NCBI GenBank assembly: GCA_017410525.1
Contig: JAFQQQ010000003.1
Span: 1-46,208 of the forward strand
DNA length: 46,208 nucleotides
Source: Bacilli bacterium
GTDB taxonomy: Bacteria; Bacillota_I; Bacilli_A; RF39; UBA660
Reading direction: 5' to 3'
A program made the position numbers and the translations under genes. The notes under the pieces are model-generated. The model did no database searches. It was not told where the DNA came from and worked only from the letters and a program-made list of their open reading frames with translations. Below are positions 16,521 through 23,062 of this stretch, piece after piece. How positions within the stretch are numbered: the first letter of the stretch is position 1; every line of letters starts with the position of its first letter.

Positions 16521-17120
16521 ATGGTGGAAGAATTAACTTTATTAAAAGATAGTTACGTAGTATTTGATTTAGAAACAACAGGACTTTATCCTAATAGTGG
16601 TGATACTATGATAGAGATAGGTGCCGTTAAAATAAATAATGGAAAAATAGTTGATAGATTTGATGAATTGATTGATCCAGGTAAGGATTTAAGTGAAGAA
16701 ATTATAAAAATTACTGGTATAGATAATGAAATGTTAAATGATAAAAGAAATGAAGAAGCTGTATTAAAAGACTTTATGAACTGGGTAGGAGATTTACCTA
16801 TGGTTGCTCACAATGCTAAATTTGATATTTCTTTTGTAGAAAATGCTTTTTCTAAATATAATATGGGTAATTTAAAAAATGTAGTAATCGATACATTAGG
16901 TTTATCTAGATATTTAGAATCTAAAGAAAGATATCACAATTTAGCTACATTAGTTAAAAGATATAATATACCTTGGGATGAAGATAAACATCATAGAGCA
17001 GATTATGATAGTGAAGGTACTGCTTTGATATTTTTAAAGATGTTGCAAAAATTAGAACTTAATAATTTTAAAATTTTAAAAGATTTATATAAATATCCTT
17101 TTATTGTTATTAGAAAGTAA
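16521..17120 (+). CDS. DnaQ-like 3'-5' exonuclease
   Basis: 199 residues from the ATG at 16521, chosen because GGAGG lies just before it; the in-frame ATG at 16485 is inside the 6S-like RNA. DEDDh exonuclease motifs are visible: ExoI VVFDLETTGL (Asp-Glu), ExoII HNAKFDISF, and ExoIII with HxxxxD (HHRADYDSE). It resembles the proofreading exonuclease domain of PolC but stands alone, so it may proofread or degrade nucleic acids separately. The ribosome site is in the 20 bases left between the RNA terminator and the gene, so the gene depends on read-through or an internal promoter. Confidence 0.88.
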   Translation: MVEELTLLKDSYVVFDLETTGLYPNSGDTMIEIGAVKINNGKIVDRFDELIDPGKDLSEEIIKITGIDNEMLNDKRNEEAVLKDFMNWVGDLPMVAHNAKFDISFVENAFSKYNMGNLKNVVIDTLGLSRYLESKERYHNLATLVKRYNIPWDEDKHHRADYDSEGTALIFLKMLQKLELNNFKILKDLYKYPFIVIRK

Positions 17121-17143
17121 AATTAATATAATAATAAAAAACG

Positions 17144-17168
17144 ACACTTTTAATAGTGTTCTTTTTTT
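17144..17168 (+). terminator. Intrinsic terminator after exonuclease
   Basis: Arms ACACT (17144-17148) and AGTGT (17155-17159), then a T-rich run. Confidence 0.7.
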
Positions 17169-17188
17169 ATAATGTTTTTGGTGATTAT

Positions 17189-17965
17189 ATGAAAATATAT
17201 TTAGACCTAGTAATGTTACTTAATTTTGCTATAGATTTTTTATTGCTTTTAACTGTATCTATAATACTAAAAAGAAATGTTAAAATTACTAGAATAATGT
17301 TAGGAGCTTTTATAGGTGGATTAAGTATATTATTTTTATTTTTTAATATAAACAGTTTTATTTTATTTATATTTAAAATAATTATAAGTATTTTAATGAT
17401 ATTAACTACATTTGGCTATAAAACAATAAAATATACATTAGTGAATATATTATATTTATATGTGTCTAGTATAATTCTTGGTGGATTCTTATACTTACTT
17501 AATTTAGAATTTTCATACAAACATATAGGTATGATATTTTTTAATAATGGACTTAGTATAAATTTTATATTTTTAATAATATTTTCACCAGTAATCCTAT
17601 ATATTTATATTAAACAAACAAAAAACTTAAGATATAATTATTCGAATTATTACAATATAGAAATAATAAATAAAAACAAAAAATATAAGTATATAGCTTA
17701 CATGGATAGTGGTAATTTACTAGTAGATAATTTAACTAAGAAAATAGTAATCTTGATAGATAAGAGAAAACTACTTTTTAATATAAAAGAGTTTAGATTG
17801 ATACCTTATATGGGAGTAAATGGAAGTAATATGATTAAAGTAGTAAAGATAGATAAACTAATATTTAATAATAAAGAATATAGTAATATTTTGCTTGGAA
17901 TAATGGATAAAATTAGTTTAGATGGTGTAGATGTAATATTAAATAGAAAGTTATTGGAGGGATAA
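17189..17965 (+). CDS. spoIIGA: Pro-sigma-E processing protease SpoIIGA
   Basis: 258 residues from the ATG at 17189 (GGTGATTAT before it); the upstream ATG at 17156 lies in the preceding terminator. Five hydrophobic helices fill residues 1-145, followed by a cytosolic aspartic-protease domain with the catalytic motif MDSGN (Asp173), as in B. subtilis SpoIIGA. It cleaves the pro-sequence of SigE in the mother cell when activated from the forespore. The gene ends one base before sigE, the conserved arrangement. Confidence 0.93.
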   Translation: MKIYLDLVMLLNFAIDFLLLLTVSIILKRNVKITRIMLGAFIGGLSILFLFFNINSFILFIFKIIISILMILTTFGYKTIKYTLVNILYLYVSSIILGGFLYLLNLEFSYKHIGMIFFNNGLSINFIFLIIFSPVILYIYIKQTKNLRYNYSNYYNIEIINKNKKYKYIAYMDSGNLLVDNLTKKIVILIDKRKLLFNIKEFRLIPYMGVNGSNMIKVVKIDKLIFNNKEYSNILLGIMDKISLDGVDVILNRKLLEG

Positions 17966-17966
17966 T

Positions 17967-18653
17967 ATGATAAGAGATATAATTAATTTTATAAAGAAGT
18001 TACTTAGTAGTGAAGGTGTATATTTTGTAGGTAGTACTGATAAACTTCCTGAACCTTTGGCCAAGGAAGATGAAGTAAAATATGTAGAATTATCTATGGC
18101 AGGAGATGAGTTTGCTAGAAATAAACTTATAGAACACAACCTTCGATTAGTTGTATTTCTTGCTAAAAAGTATGAAAACACAGGAGTAGATTTAGAAGAT
18201 TTAGTAAGTATAGGGACCATTGGTCTTATAAAGGGTGTTAATACTTATAAACTTGATAAAAATATAAAACTTGCTACTTATGCTTCTAGATGCATTGATA
18301 ATGAAATACTTATGTTTTTAAGGAAAAATAAAAGAAGAAGAGGAGAAGTAAGTTTTGAAGATAGTTTAAGTTATGATAGCGAAGGTAATGAGTTGCACCT
18401 AGAAGATATATTAGGTACGGCAGATGATATAGTAACAAGACCTCTAGAAGAGGAAATAGAAAAGAAAATCCTTTACCAAGAATTAACTAAATTAAATGAT
18501 AGGGATAAAGAGATAATGACTTTAAGATATGGTTTATTTGGTAAAAAAGAAATGACTCAAAAAGAGGTAGCTTTATCTCTTGGTATAAGTCAATCATATA
18601 TTTCTAGAATAGAGAAAAAAGTTATAAGTAAATTAAAAATACAGAATAGATAA
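17967..18653 (+). CDS. sigE: Sporulation sigma factor SigE
   Basis: 228 residues, very similar throughout to B. subtilis SigE: NLRLVVFLAKKYENTG (region 2.1-2.2), DLVSIGTIGLIKGVNT, KLATYASRCIDNEILM (2.3-2.4), and LGISQSYISRIEKKVI (4.2). The expected cleavage area YFVG-ST is near residues 19-22, so the pro-sequence is only about 20 residues, shorter than the ~27 in B. subtilis, but still has the amphipathic KKLL helix. SigE directs early mother-cell gene expression. The terminator is not obvious; the next gene has its own promoter. sigG, which often follows, is not here. Confidence 0.96.
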   Translation: MIRDIINFIKKLLSSEGVYFVGSTDKLPEPLAKEDEVKYVELSMAGDEFARNKLIEHNLRLVVFLAKKYENTGVDLEDLVSIGTIGLIKGVNTYKLDKNIKLATYASRCIDNEILMFLRKNKRRRGEVSFEDSLSYDSEGNELHLEDILGTADDIVTRPLEEEIEKKILYQELTKLNDRDKEIMTLRYGLFGKKEMTQKEVALSLGISQSYISRIEKKVISKLKIQNR

Positions 18654-18682
18654 TTGTATTAAATATTTATATTTGATATAAT
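18654..18682 (+). promoter_or_regulatory. Promoter of the Tim44-like gene
   Basis: TTGTAT at 18654-18659 and TATAAT at 18677-18682, 17-base spacer. Confidence 0.6.
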
Positions 18683-18697
18683 TAAATAGGTGATAGT

Positions 18698-19237
18698 ATG
18701 TTAAGTGAATTAATTAGTTTAGATCCTACATTTACAGAAAGTAGTTTTAAAACAAAAGTAGATAATATATTTGTTATGTTACACATGAGTTTAATGACAG
18801 ATAATATAAAAAGAGTAGATCATTTTATAAGTGATATTGTATATCAAGAATTTAGTAATAGGCTTAATGCTTTAAATAGTAATAATGAAAGACAAATGTT
18901 TGATGAGCTAAATGTTAAATCAACAGATATAATAAAAGTTGAAATTACAGATGATAAATATATAATAACAGTTAGAATTATTTCTAGATATATGGATTAT
19001 ATTATAGATAAAGAAACAGCTAATTTCAAAAGAGGTAATAATACATCTAGAGTAGAAAAAGAAAATATATTAGTATTTGAGAAGAAGAGAAGTGCTAAAG
19101 TACAAAGTGTAGTTAGATTCTGTCCTAATTGTGGACATCCTATGGATGTAAATAAATCTGGTTACTGTGAATTTTGTCATAGTACTTATAACCAAGAAAA
19201 TTACGATTGGGTACTTACTAGTATAAAAACTTGGTGA
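18698..19237 (+). CDS. Tim44-like domain protein with C-terminal zinc ribbon
   Basis: 179 residues. The DPTFTESSFKTKV start and the alpha/beta body (about 1-130) match the bacterial Tim44-like/NTF2-fold family. The C-terminus has a zinc ribbon CPNCGHPM...CEFCHS. Family members are usually annotated as zinc-ribbon transport proteins, but their role in bacteria is not established. Its stop precedes the murI start by four bases, suggesting an operon with murI. Confidence 0.8.
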   Translation: MLSELISLDPTFTESSFKTKVDNIFVMLHMSLMTDNIKRVDHFISDIVYQEFSNRLNALNSNNERQMFDELNVKSTDIIKVEITDDKYIITVRIISRYMDYIIDKETANFKRGNNTSRVEKENILVFEKKRSAKVQSVVRFCPNCGHPMDVNKSGYCEFCHSTYNQENYDWVLTSIKTW

Positions 19238-19241
19238 TTAG

Positions 19242-19970
19242 ATGAAAATAGGCGTATTTGATTCAGGAATAGGTGGTCTTACAGTACTTAAAAGATTAAT
19301 TGATAAGTATCCAAATAATGAATATATATATTATGGAGATACTAAAAATATTCCTTATGGAGATAAAAGCATAGAAGAATTAAAAGTACTTGCTTCCAAT
19401 ATTGTTGATTTCTTAATAAGTAAGAATGTAGATATGATAGTTATAGCATGTGGTACAGTTAGTTCTAATTTATCGAATTACTTAAAAGAAAAATATAATA
19501 TAAAAATAGTTGATATTATTAGTCCTGTTATAAATTATTTAAATAATAGTGAATATAAAAAAATAGGTGTAATAGCTACTAATGCTACTATAAATAGTAA
19601 AGTATTTAGTAAAAGTTTAAATAAAGATATAAAAGAAGTAGCTTGTCCTATGTTTGTGCCTATAATAGAAAGTAATAATTTAACTAAATTACAAAAGTAT
19701 TTAGATGCTTATTTAAATGATTTAAAAGATAGAGATATAATAGTACTTGGATGTACTCATTATCCTTTAATAAAAGATGAAATAAATAAGTATTTAAATA
19801 ATAATAATATAAAATTACTTGATATGTCCGAATGTATAAGTGATATAACAAATGAAGGTAAAGCAAGTATAGAAGTATATTTTAGTGAGTTAGAAGATAA
19901 GTTAATTAACGATGTTAATTCTATTTTAAGTGAAAAAGGTTTTGTAATAAATAAAATAAAAACGAACTAA
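19242..19970 (+). CDS. murI: Glutamate racemase
   Basis: 242 residues. The N-terminus GVFDSGIGGLTVL carries the conserved Asp-Ser; YYGDTKNIPYG follows; the two catalytic cysteines are Cys70 in ACGTVSS and Cys181 in GCTHYPL. It makes D-glutamate for peptidoglycan. The first cysteine motif normally reads CNT, and here the Asn is Gly. The length is a little short of the usual 260-270. The gene is coupled to the Tim44-like gene and ends in a strong terminator. Confidence 0.93.
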   Translation: MKIGVFDSGIGGLTVLKRLIDKYPNNEYIYYGDTKNIPYGDKSIEELKVLASNIVDFLISKNVDMIVIACGTVSSNLSNYLKEKYNIKIVDIISPVINYLNNSEYKKIGVIATNATINSKVFSKSLNKDIKEVACPMFVPIIESNNLTKLQKYLDAYLNDLKDRDIIVLGCTHYPLIKDEINKYLNNNNIKLLDMSECISDITNEGKASIEVYFSELEDKLINDVNSILSEKGFVINKIKTN

Positions 19971-19990
19971 TTAATTATTAGTTCGTTTGT
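19960..19990 (+). terminator. Intrinsic terminator after murI
   Basis: Eleven-base arms 19960-19970 and 19978-19988. The murI stop lies in the first arm. It is the last host sequence before the tRNA-Met-type scar. Confidence 0.8.
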
Positions 19991-19997
19991 TTTCATA

Positions 19998-20014
19998 TGG
20001 TAGCGACGGGGAGA
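19998..20014. repeat. Attachment-site scar, copy of tRNA-Met 3' end
   Basis: 17 bases identical to 21748-21764, the 3' end (CCA, acceptor strand, start of T arm) of the tRNA-Met gene, in the same orientation. It is a direct repeat 1750 bases away and is not part of a tRNA here. This is the classical mark of integration into a tRNA 3' end. Confidence 0.8.
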
Positions 20015-20073
20015 GTGTATACAAAATTCTTGTAACCCATTGAAAACAAAGGTTTTACAATGGTATTTAATAA

Positions 20074-20096
20074 TTTTGGACTTGCTTTTGGCCTTG
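20074..20096 (+). repeat. Paired TTTTGGACTTG-type repeats, left side of cassette A
   Basis: Two 11-base units at 20074-20084 and 20086-20096 (second: TTTTGGCCTTG), 12 bases apart. They lie 76 bases inside the scar and resemble the paired repeats at 21606, 24883, 24985 and 25730. They may be arm-type integrase sites. Confidence 0.6.
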
Positions 20097-20131
20097 TTTT
20101 CAAAAAGATTCACAAAAACAAACATATACTA

Positions 20132-20160
20132 TTGATATATGAATATATGTTTGGTATAAT
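20132..20160 (+). promoter_or_regulatory. Promoter of peptide mRNA, cassette A
   Basis: TTGATA at 20132-20137, 17-base spacer, TATAAT at 20155-20160. The start is expected near 20167. The same promoter is conserved in cassette B. Confidence 0.8.
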
Positions 20161-20228
20161 GTTAATGGATACATTTGAAAAATATCAGATGCTTTCCCTT
20201 TCTTGAAAAAGAAAGGTGGTGGTTAATT

Positions 20229-20306
20229 ATGACAAAAAGAGAACTATCTCAATTTATTATAATTCTACTATTATTTTTTGTAGTAATCACCTTACTATTT
20301 AAATAA
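20229..20306 (+). CDS. 25-residue membrane peptide, toxin candidate (cassette A)
   Basis: MTKRELSQ followed by a continuous hydrophobic stretch (IIILLLFFVVITLLF) and a final Lys: one membrane-spanning helix with charged ends. The size and shape are those of type I toxins and small regulatory membrane peptides. A copy at 25502-25579 differs by one conservative residue (Val18 to Ile) and by silent changes (CTA/TTA Leu), which indicates selection on the protein. GGTGGTGG lies before the ATG, partly sealed by a hairpin. No close match to named families (Fst, TxpA, Ibs, Hok) is evident. Confidence 0.75.
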   Translation: MTKRELSQFIIILLLFFVVITLLFK

Positions 20307-20391
20307 TAAAAACATCTGATTTCAACAACAGTTGATTTCAGATGCCTATCCATAAGGGATTGCATTTGATCCGCAATATTCAAATGTATCC
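20305..20391 (-). ncRNA. Predicted antisense RNA, antitoxin candidate (cassette A)
   Basis: On the minus strand a TATAAT (20398-20403) with a weak TTAAAT -35 box points back into the peptide transcript. The hairpin at 20313-20344 is followed on this strand by a T-rich run (20301-20312). Together these predict an ~85-base RNA complementary to the 3' half of the peptide mRNA, the arrangement of 3'-overlapping antitoxins. All elements are conserved in cassette B. Transcription is inferred. Confidence 0.55.
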
Positions 20392-20519
20392 TTTTTTATT
20401 ATATGCAAGTTTCCTTGACATATTTAATATATCACAAATATATTAAAAGTGCAAGTTTAATGATTTGAAATTATACTATAGTATGCTATAATTAAATAGA
20501 TGATGGTAGGTGTATTTTT

Positions 20520-21482
20520 ATGAATAAATTTATTGAATTAAAATACTTCAATATTGGTGATAAAAAATATAAATTATATAAGTCCTATAATTTTAAATTT
20601 GCAGATATAAAAAGATTAGATAAAAAATTCAATATACAGGTAGAGACGTCAATTAATGATTTTTTGAAAGTTATGTTATCAATTTTTAAAGAAGAAGACC
20701 TGCCTTTGCTTTTTTCAAATTTAAAGACATTATCAGTAAAAAAATATAAATTAAATGATTATATATTTTTAAAAAATTTTGATGCATATTATAGTAGTAA
20801 TGTAAATACAATTACAATTCACAAAAATAAGTTAAATGTAATTTATCATGAATTATTTCATATGGCAAGTTCGTTTTATAATAAAGATAATCAAATGATT
20901 TTTACAGGGTTTGAGCAAAATAATCTTTTTAAAAAAGGAATTGGAAAAGCATTAAATGAAGGGTATACTCAGATATTAACAGAAAGATATTTTTCAGAAA
21001 AGTTAGAAAATGTTTATAATATTGAAAAATCATTTGCTCAAGTTATAGAAATGATAGTAGGAAAAGAAAAAATGCAATCATTATATTTTAGAGCAGATTT
21101 ACCAGGTCTCATTAATGAATTTCAAAATTATTGTAATAATGATGAAATTATAAAACTTTTGAATGATCTTGATATTTTAAGTAAATATTCAAACAAAGAA
21201 ATAATAAAAAATATTAATGATACACAAATCTTGATAAATAGTTATAAAAGTGCTTATTTGATTTTAATGAAATGTTATGCCCACAATTTTGTATTAAATA
21301 ATGACCAATTAACAAATGAATTGTTGTATAATAGCTTTACATTATTTCTTAAGCATTTGGGAGATAGTTTAGTTATTAATGATGTAAATATTCAAATTTT
21401 TACACAAGAAGAATTAGCAAGATTATTTTATTTTTATTGTAATGAAGCAAAAAGCAGAAATATGCATACAAATATAAAGTAA
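20520..21482 (+). CDS. HExxH zincin-like cargo protein of cassette A
   Basis: 320 residues. HELFH (His110, Glu111, His114) followed by LNEGYTQ with Glu147 gives the three-ligand pattern of gluzincin-type zinc peptidases. The rest is helical with no signal peptide or membrane span, so it probably acts in the cytosol. A TTTAATGATTT-rich promoter region with TATAAT (20489-20494) and a GATGATGG ribosome site precede it. It is cargo between the toxin-like module and the tRNA. A defence, immunity or regulatory proteolysis role is possible but not shown. TTGACA at 20415-20420 could be part of its promoter. Confidence 0.75.
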   Translation: MNKFIELKYFNIGDKKYKLYKSYNFKFADIKRLDKKFNIQVETSINDFLKVMLSIFKEEDLPLLFSNLKTLSVKKYKLNDYIFLKNFDAYYSSNVNTITIHKNKLNVIYHELFHMASSFYNKDNQMIFTGFEQNNLFKKGIGKALNEGYTQILTERYFSEKLENVYNIEKSFAQVIEMIVGKEKMQSLYFRADLPGLINEFQNYCNNDEIIKLLNDLDILSKYSNKEIIKNINDTQILINSYKSAYLILMKCYAHNFVLNNDQLTNELLYNSFTLFLKHLGDSLVINDVNIQIFTQEELARLFYFYCNEAKSRNMHTNIK

Positions 21483-21525
21483 AATATTTATTAATTTCTA
21501 TATAAAAAAACATTATAGAAATCAT

Positions 21526-21536
21526 ATTGGTAGCGA
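21526..21536. repeat. Second partial tRNA-Met scar
   Basis: Eleven bases (ATTGGTAGCGA) identical to 21746-21756. Like the main scar it is followed about 78 bases later by a pair of TTTTGGACTTG repeats, so it may mark a second, nested integration. Confidence 0.45.
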
Positions 21537-21605
21537 ACCATAAAATTGAATTCAAAATAAGTAAGAGCCATTATAAATACAAGGTTCTTCTTTTTTTGAC
21601 TCAAA

Positions 21606-21628
21606 TTTTGGACTTGTTTTTGGACTTG
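21606..21628 (+). repeat. Paired TTTTGGACTTG repeats, right side of cassette A
   Basis: Perfect 11-base units at 21606-21616 and 21618-21628, same orientation and 12-base spacing as the left pair. Confidence 0.6.
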
Positions 21629-21680
21629 TTTTCATTAAAGAATACCTAAAAAAGGAGAAAAATAGAATAAATGAGAAAAA

Positions 21681-21738
21681 TAAAAAAGGGATGAAATCCC
21701 TTGTAAAATAAAGAAAAGTCTTGAGGCCAAGACTTTTA
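21681..21738 (-). terminator. Terminators downstream of tRNA-Met
   Basis: Two hairpins on the minus strand. The first (21714-21723 with 21728-21737, AGGC/GCCT loop) has a partly T-rich tail. The second (21686-21691 with 21697-21702) is followed on this strand by six T. Confidence 0.65.
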
Positions 21739-21747
21739 AGAACTTAT

Positions 21748-21824
21748 TGGTAGCGACGGGGAGATTCGAACTCTCGACACCATGGGTATGAACCATGTGC
21801 TCTAGCCAACTGAGCTACATCGCC
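21748..21824 (-). tRNA. tRNA-Met(CAU), elongator type
   Basis: 77 bases, CCA encoded. Acceptor GGCGATG pairs with CGTCGCT; the D arm is GCTC/GAGC; the anticodon stem CATGG/CCATG encloses TTCATAC with anticodon CAT; the T arm contains GTTCGAATC. G1 rules out the initiator. Ile(CAU) cannot be fully excluded, but the sequence resembles Firmicute elongator tRNA-Met. Promoter TTGCAA (21862-21867) and TATAAT (21839-21844) on this strand are 17 bases apart. Its 3' end is the target of cassette A. Confidence 0.95.
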
Positions 21825-21838
21825 ATAAGACAGTATTA

Positions 21839-21867
21839 ATTATAGCAAACTTATTTTATTTTTGCAA
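21839..21867 (-). promoter_or_regulatory. Promoter of tRNA-Met
   Basis: Minus strand TTGCAA (21862-21867), 17-base spacer, TATAAT (21839-21844). Confidence 0.75.
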
Positions 21868-21960
21868 TACTTTTTTGTTAATTTTTGATATAATATATTT
21901 GAATTCATTTTATATTATATTAAAGAAATATTATTTTATACTTAAAACAGGGTGATATGT

Positions 21961-22788
21961 ATGTTAAAAATAAAAAATAATTTTGACTTAAAAGCTACTA
22001 TTACTTGTGGTCAAATATTTAGGTTTATTTTAGAAGAAGATGGAAGTTACACGGTTATAATAAAAGATAGAGTAATAAACTTGAAAGAAGATAATGATTA
22101 TATAATAGTGAAATCTAGTAAAGAAGATAATTTAAAAGAAATAATATATGATTATTTTGATCTTGATAGAAATTATGAAATAATTGAAAAAAATATATTA
22201 AAGTGTGATAAAAAATTAGAAGATGCTTTAATATTTAGTAGAGGATTAAAAATGATTCATCAGGATCCTTTCGAAACAATAATTGCCTATATAATATCTC
22301 AAAATAATAGAGTTCCTTCTATAGCTAACGCATTAAACTTAATATCTTTAAATTATGGAGAAAAAGTTGTATTTAAAGATAAAGAATATTATTTATTTCC
22401 AAGTATAGATAAATTAAAAACTCTTAGTACTTTAGATTTTAGAAATTGTAAAGTAGGTTTTAGAGATAAATATCTATATGAAATAATGAGAAGTATTGAA
22501 AATAATTTACTAGATATAGAAAGTATTTATAATATGAATAGTGAAGATTCATTAAAATATTTAATAGGTTTTAAAGGTATAGGTAATAAGGTTGCTTCTT
22601 GTATATTACTATTTGCTTATCAAAAGTTTGATGTATATCCTATAGATACATGGGTAAAAAAATTTATGAAAGAAGACTATAATATAGAAGGTGAACAAAA
22701 TATAAAACAATTTACAACTACAACATACAAAGAATATAGCGGGCTTGCTATACAATACATGTTTAATTATAAAAGGAATAAAAAGTAA
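21961..22788 (+). CDS. ogg: 8-oxoguanine DNA glycosylase
   Basis: 275 residues from the ATG at 21961, with AGGGTGA before it. An OGG N-terminal domain (KATITCGQIFRF) is followed by the HhH-GPD fold (LIGFKGIGNKVASC) with catalytic Lys210 and Asp229 (YPIDTW), as in the OGG1-type bifunctional enzymes. It removes 8-oxoguanine and cleaves the backbone. Single gene between tRNA-Met (opposite strand) and the gltX leader. Confidence 0.93.
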   Translation: MLKIKNNFDLKATITCGQIFRFILEEDGSYTVIIKDRVINLKEDNDYIIVKSSKEDNLKEIIYDYFDLDRNYEIIEKNILKCDKKLEDALIFSRGLKMIHQDPFETIIAYIISQNNRVPSIANALNLISLNYGEKVVFKDKEYYLFPSIDKLKTLSTLDFRNCKVGFRDKYLYEIMRSIENNLLDIESIYNMNSEDSLKYLIGFKGIGNKVASCILLFAYQKFDVYPIDTWVKKFMKEDYNIEGEQNIKQFTTTTYKEYSGLAIQYMFNYKRNKK

Positions 22789-22817
22789 TTTACAAACTAT
22801 AAAAAGTTTGTTATAAT
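22789..22817 (+). promoter_or_regulatory. Promoter of gltX leader
   Basis: TTTACA (22789-22794), 17-base spacer, TATAAT (22812-22817). It overlaps a short hairpin (ACAAACT/AGTTTGT) that may also end the ogg transcript. Confidence 0.75.
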
Positions 22818-22823
22818 AAGTTC

Positions 22824-23048
22824 GTAATTGAAGAAAAAATTTAAAAGCTGTGAAGAAGAATAGTAAAATAATGAGTTTTAAAGAGAGTTAGTGTTTGGTG
22901 TAAACTAATAAATGAATTATTTGAAGAAACTTTGGAGCTTATATAATACGTTAACAACGTTATAGTTTAAAGGTGTAGAAATACATAAATTAAGGTGGTA
23001 CCACGAATAGATTCGTCCTTATATATAGGAAGAGTCTATTTTTTATTA
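22824..23048 (+). promoter_or_regulatory. T-box leader of gltX
   Basis: T-box motif AAGGTGGTACCACG at 22994-23007. Stem I contains AGTA on its 5' side (22862-22865), the AGAGAGTTAGTGTTTGGTG distal region, and a 3' specifier side with GAAGAA at 22923-22928, whose GAA reads Glu. The terminator (about 23009-23021 pairing with 23030-23042) ends in a T run. Uncharged tRNA-Glu binding should favour the antiterminator and gltX expression. Confidence 0.9.
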
Positions 23049-23062
23049 GAAAGGAAGATTTT

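Larger units (their letters stand above)
20167..20397 (+). ncRNA. Peptide mRNA of type I toxin-like module (cassette A)
   Basis: A ~230-base transcript. Its first 13 bases (20167-20179) are perfectly complementary to 20379-20391, just before a run of six T, so the ends of the RNA can pair and also form the terminator. A perfect eight-pair GAAA hairpin (20197-20204 with 20209-20216) covers the start of the ribosome site GGTGGTGG of the 25-codon frame at 20229. Such end-to-end folding and hidden ribosome sites are known from type I toxin mRNAs. Conserved in cassette B. Confidence 0.7.
19998..21747. mobile_element. Integrase-less tRNA-Met cassette (cassette A)
   Basis: 1.75 kb between direct repeats of the tRNA-Met 3' end. 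Order: scar, paired TTTTGGACTTG repeats, peptide/antisense module, HExxH cargo gene, a second partial scar (21526-21536), another pair of TTTTGGACTTG repeats, and the intact tRNA. No integrase or replication gene is present, so it is either a remnant or a satellite that borrows an integrase. Cassette B at the tRNA-Glu gene has the same plan. Confidence 0.7.
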
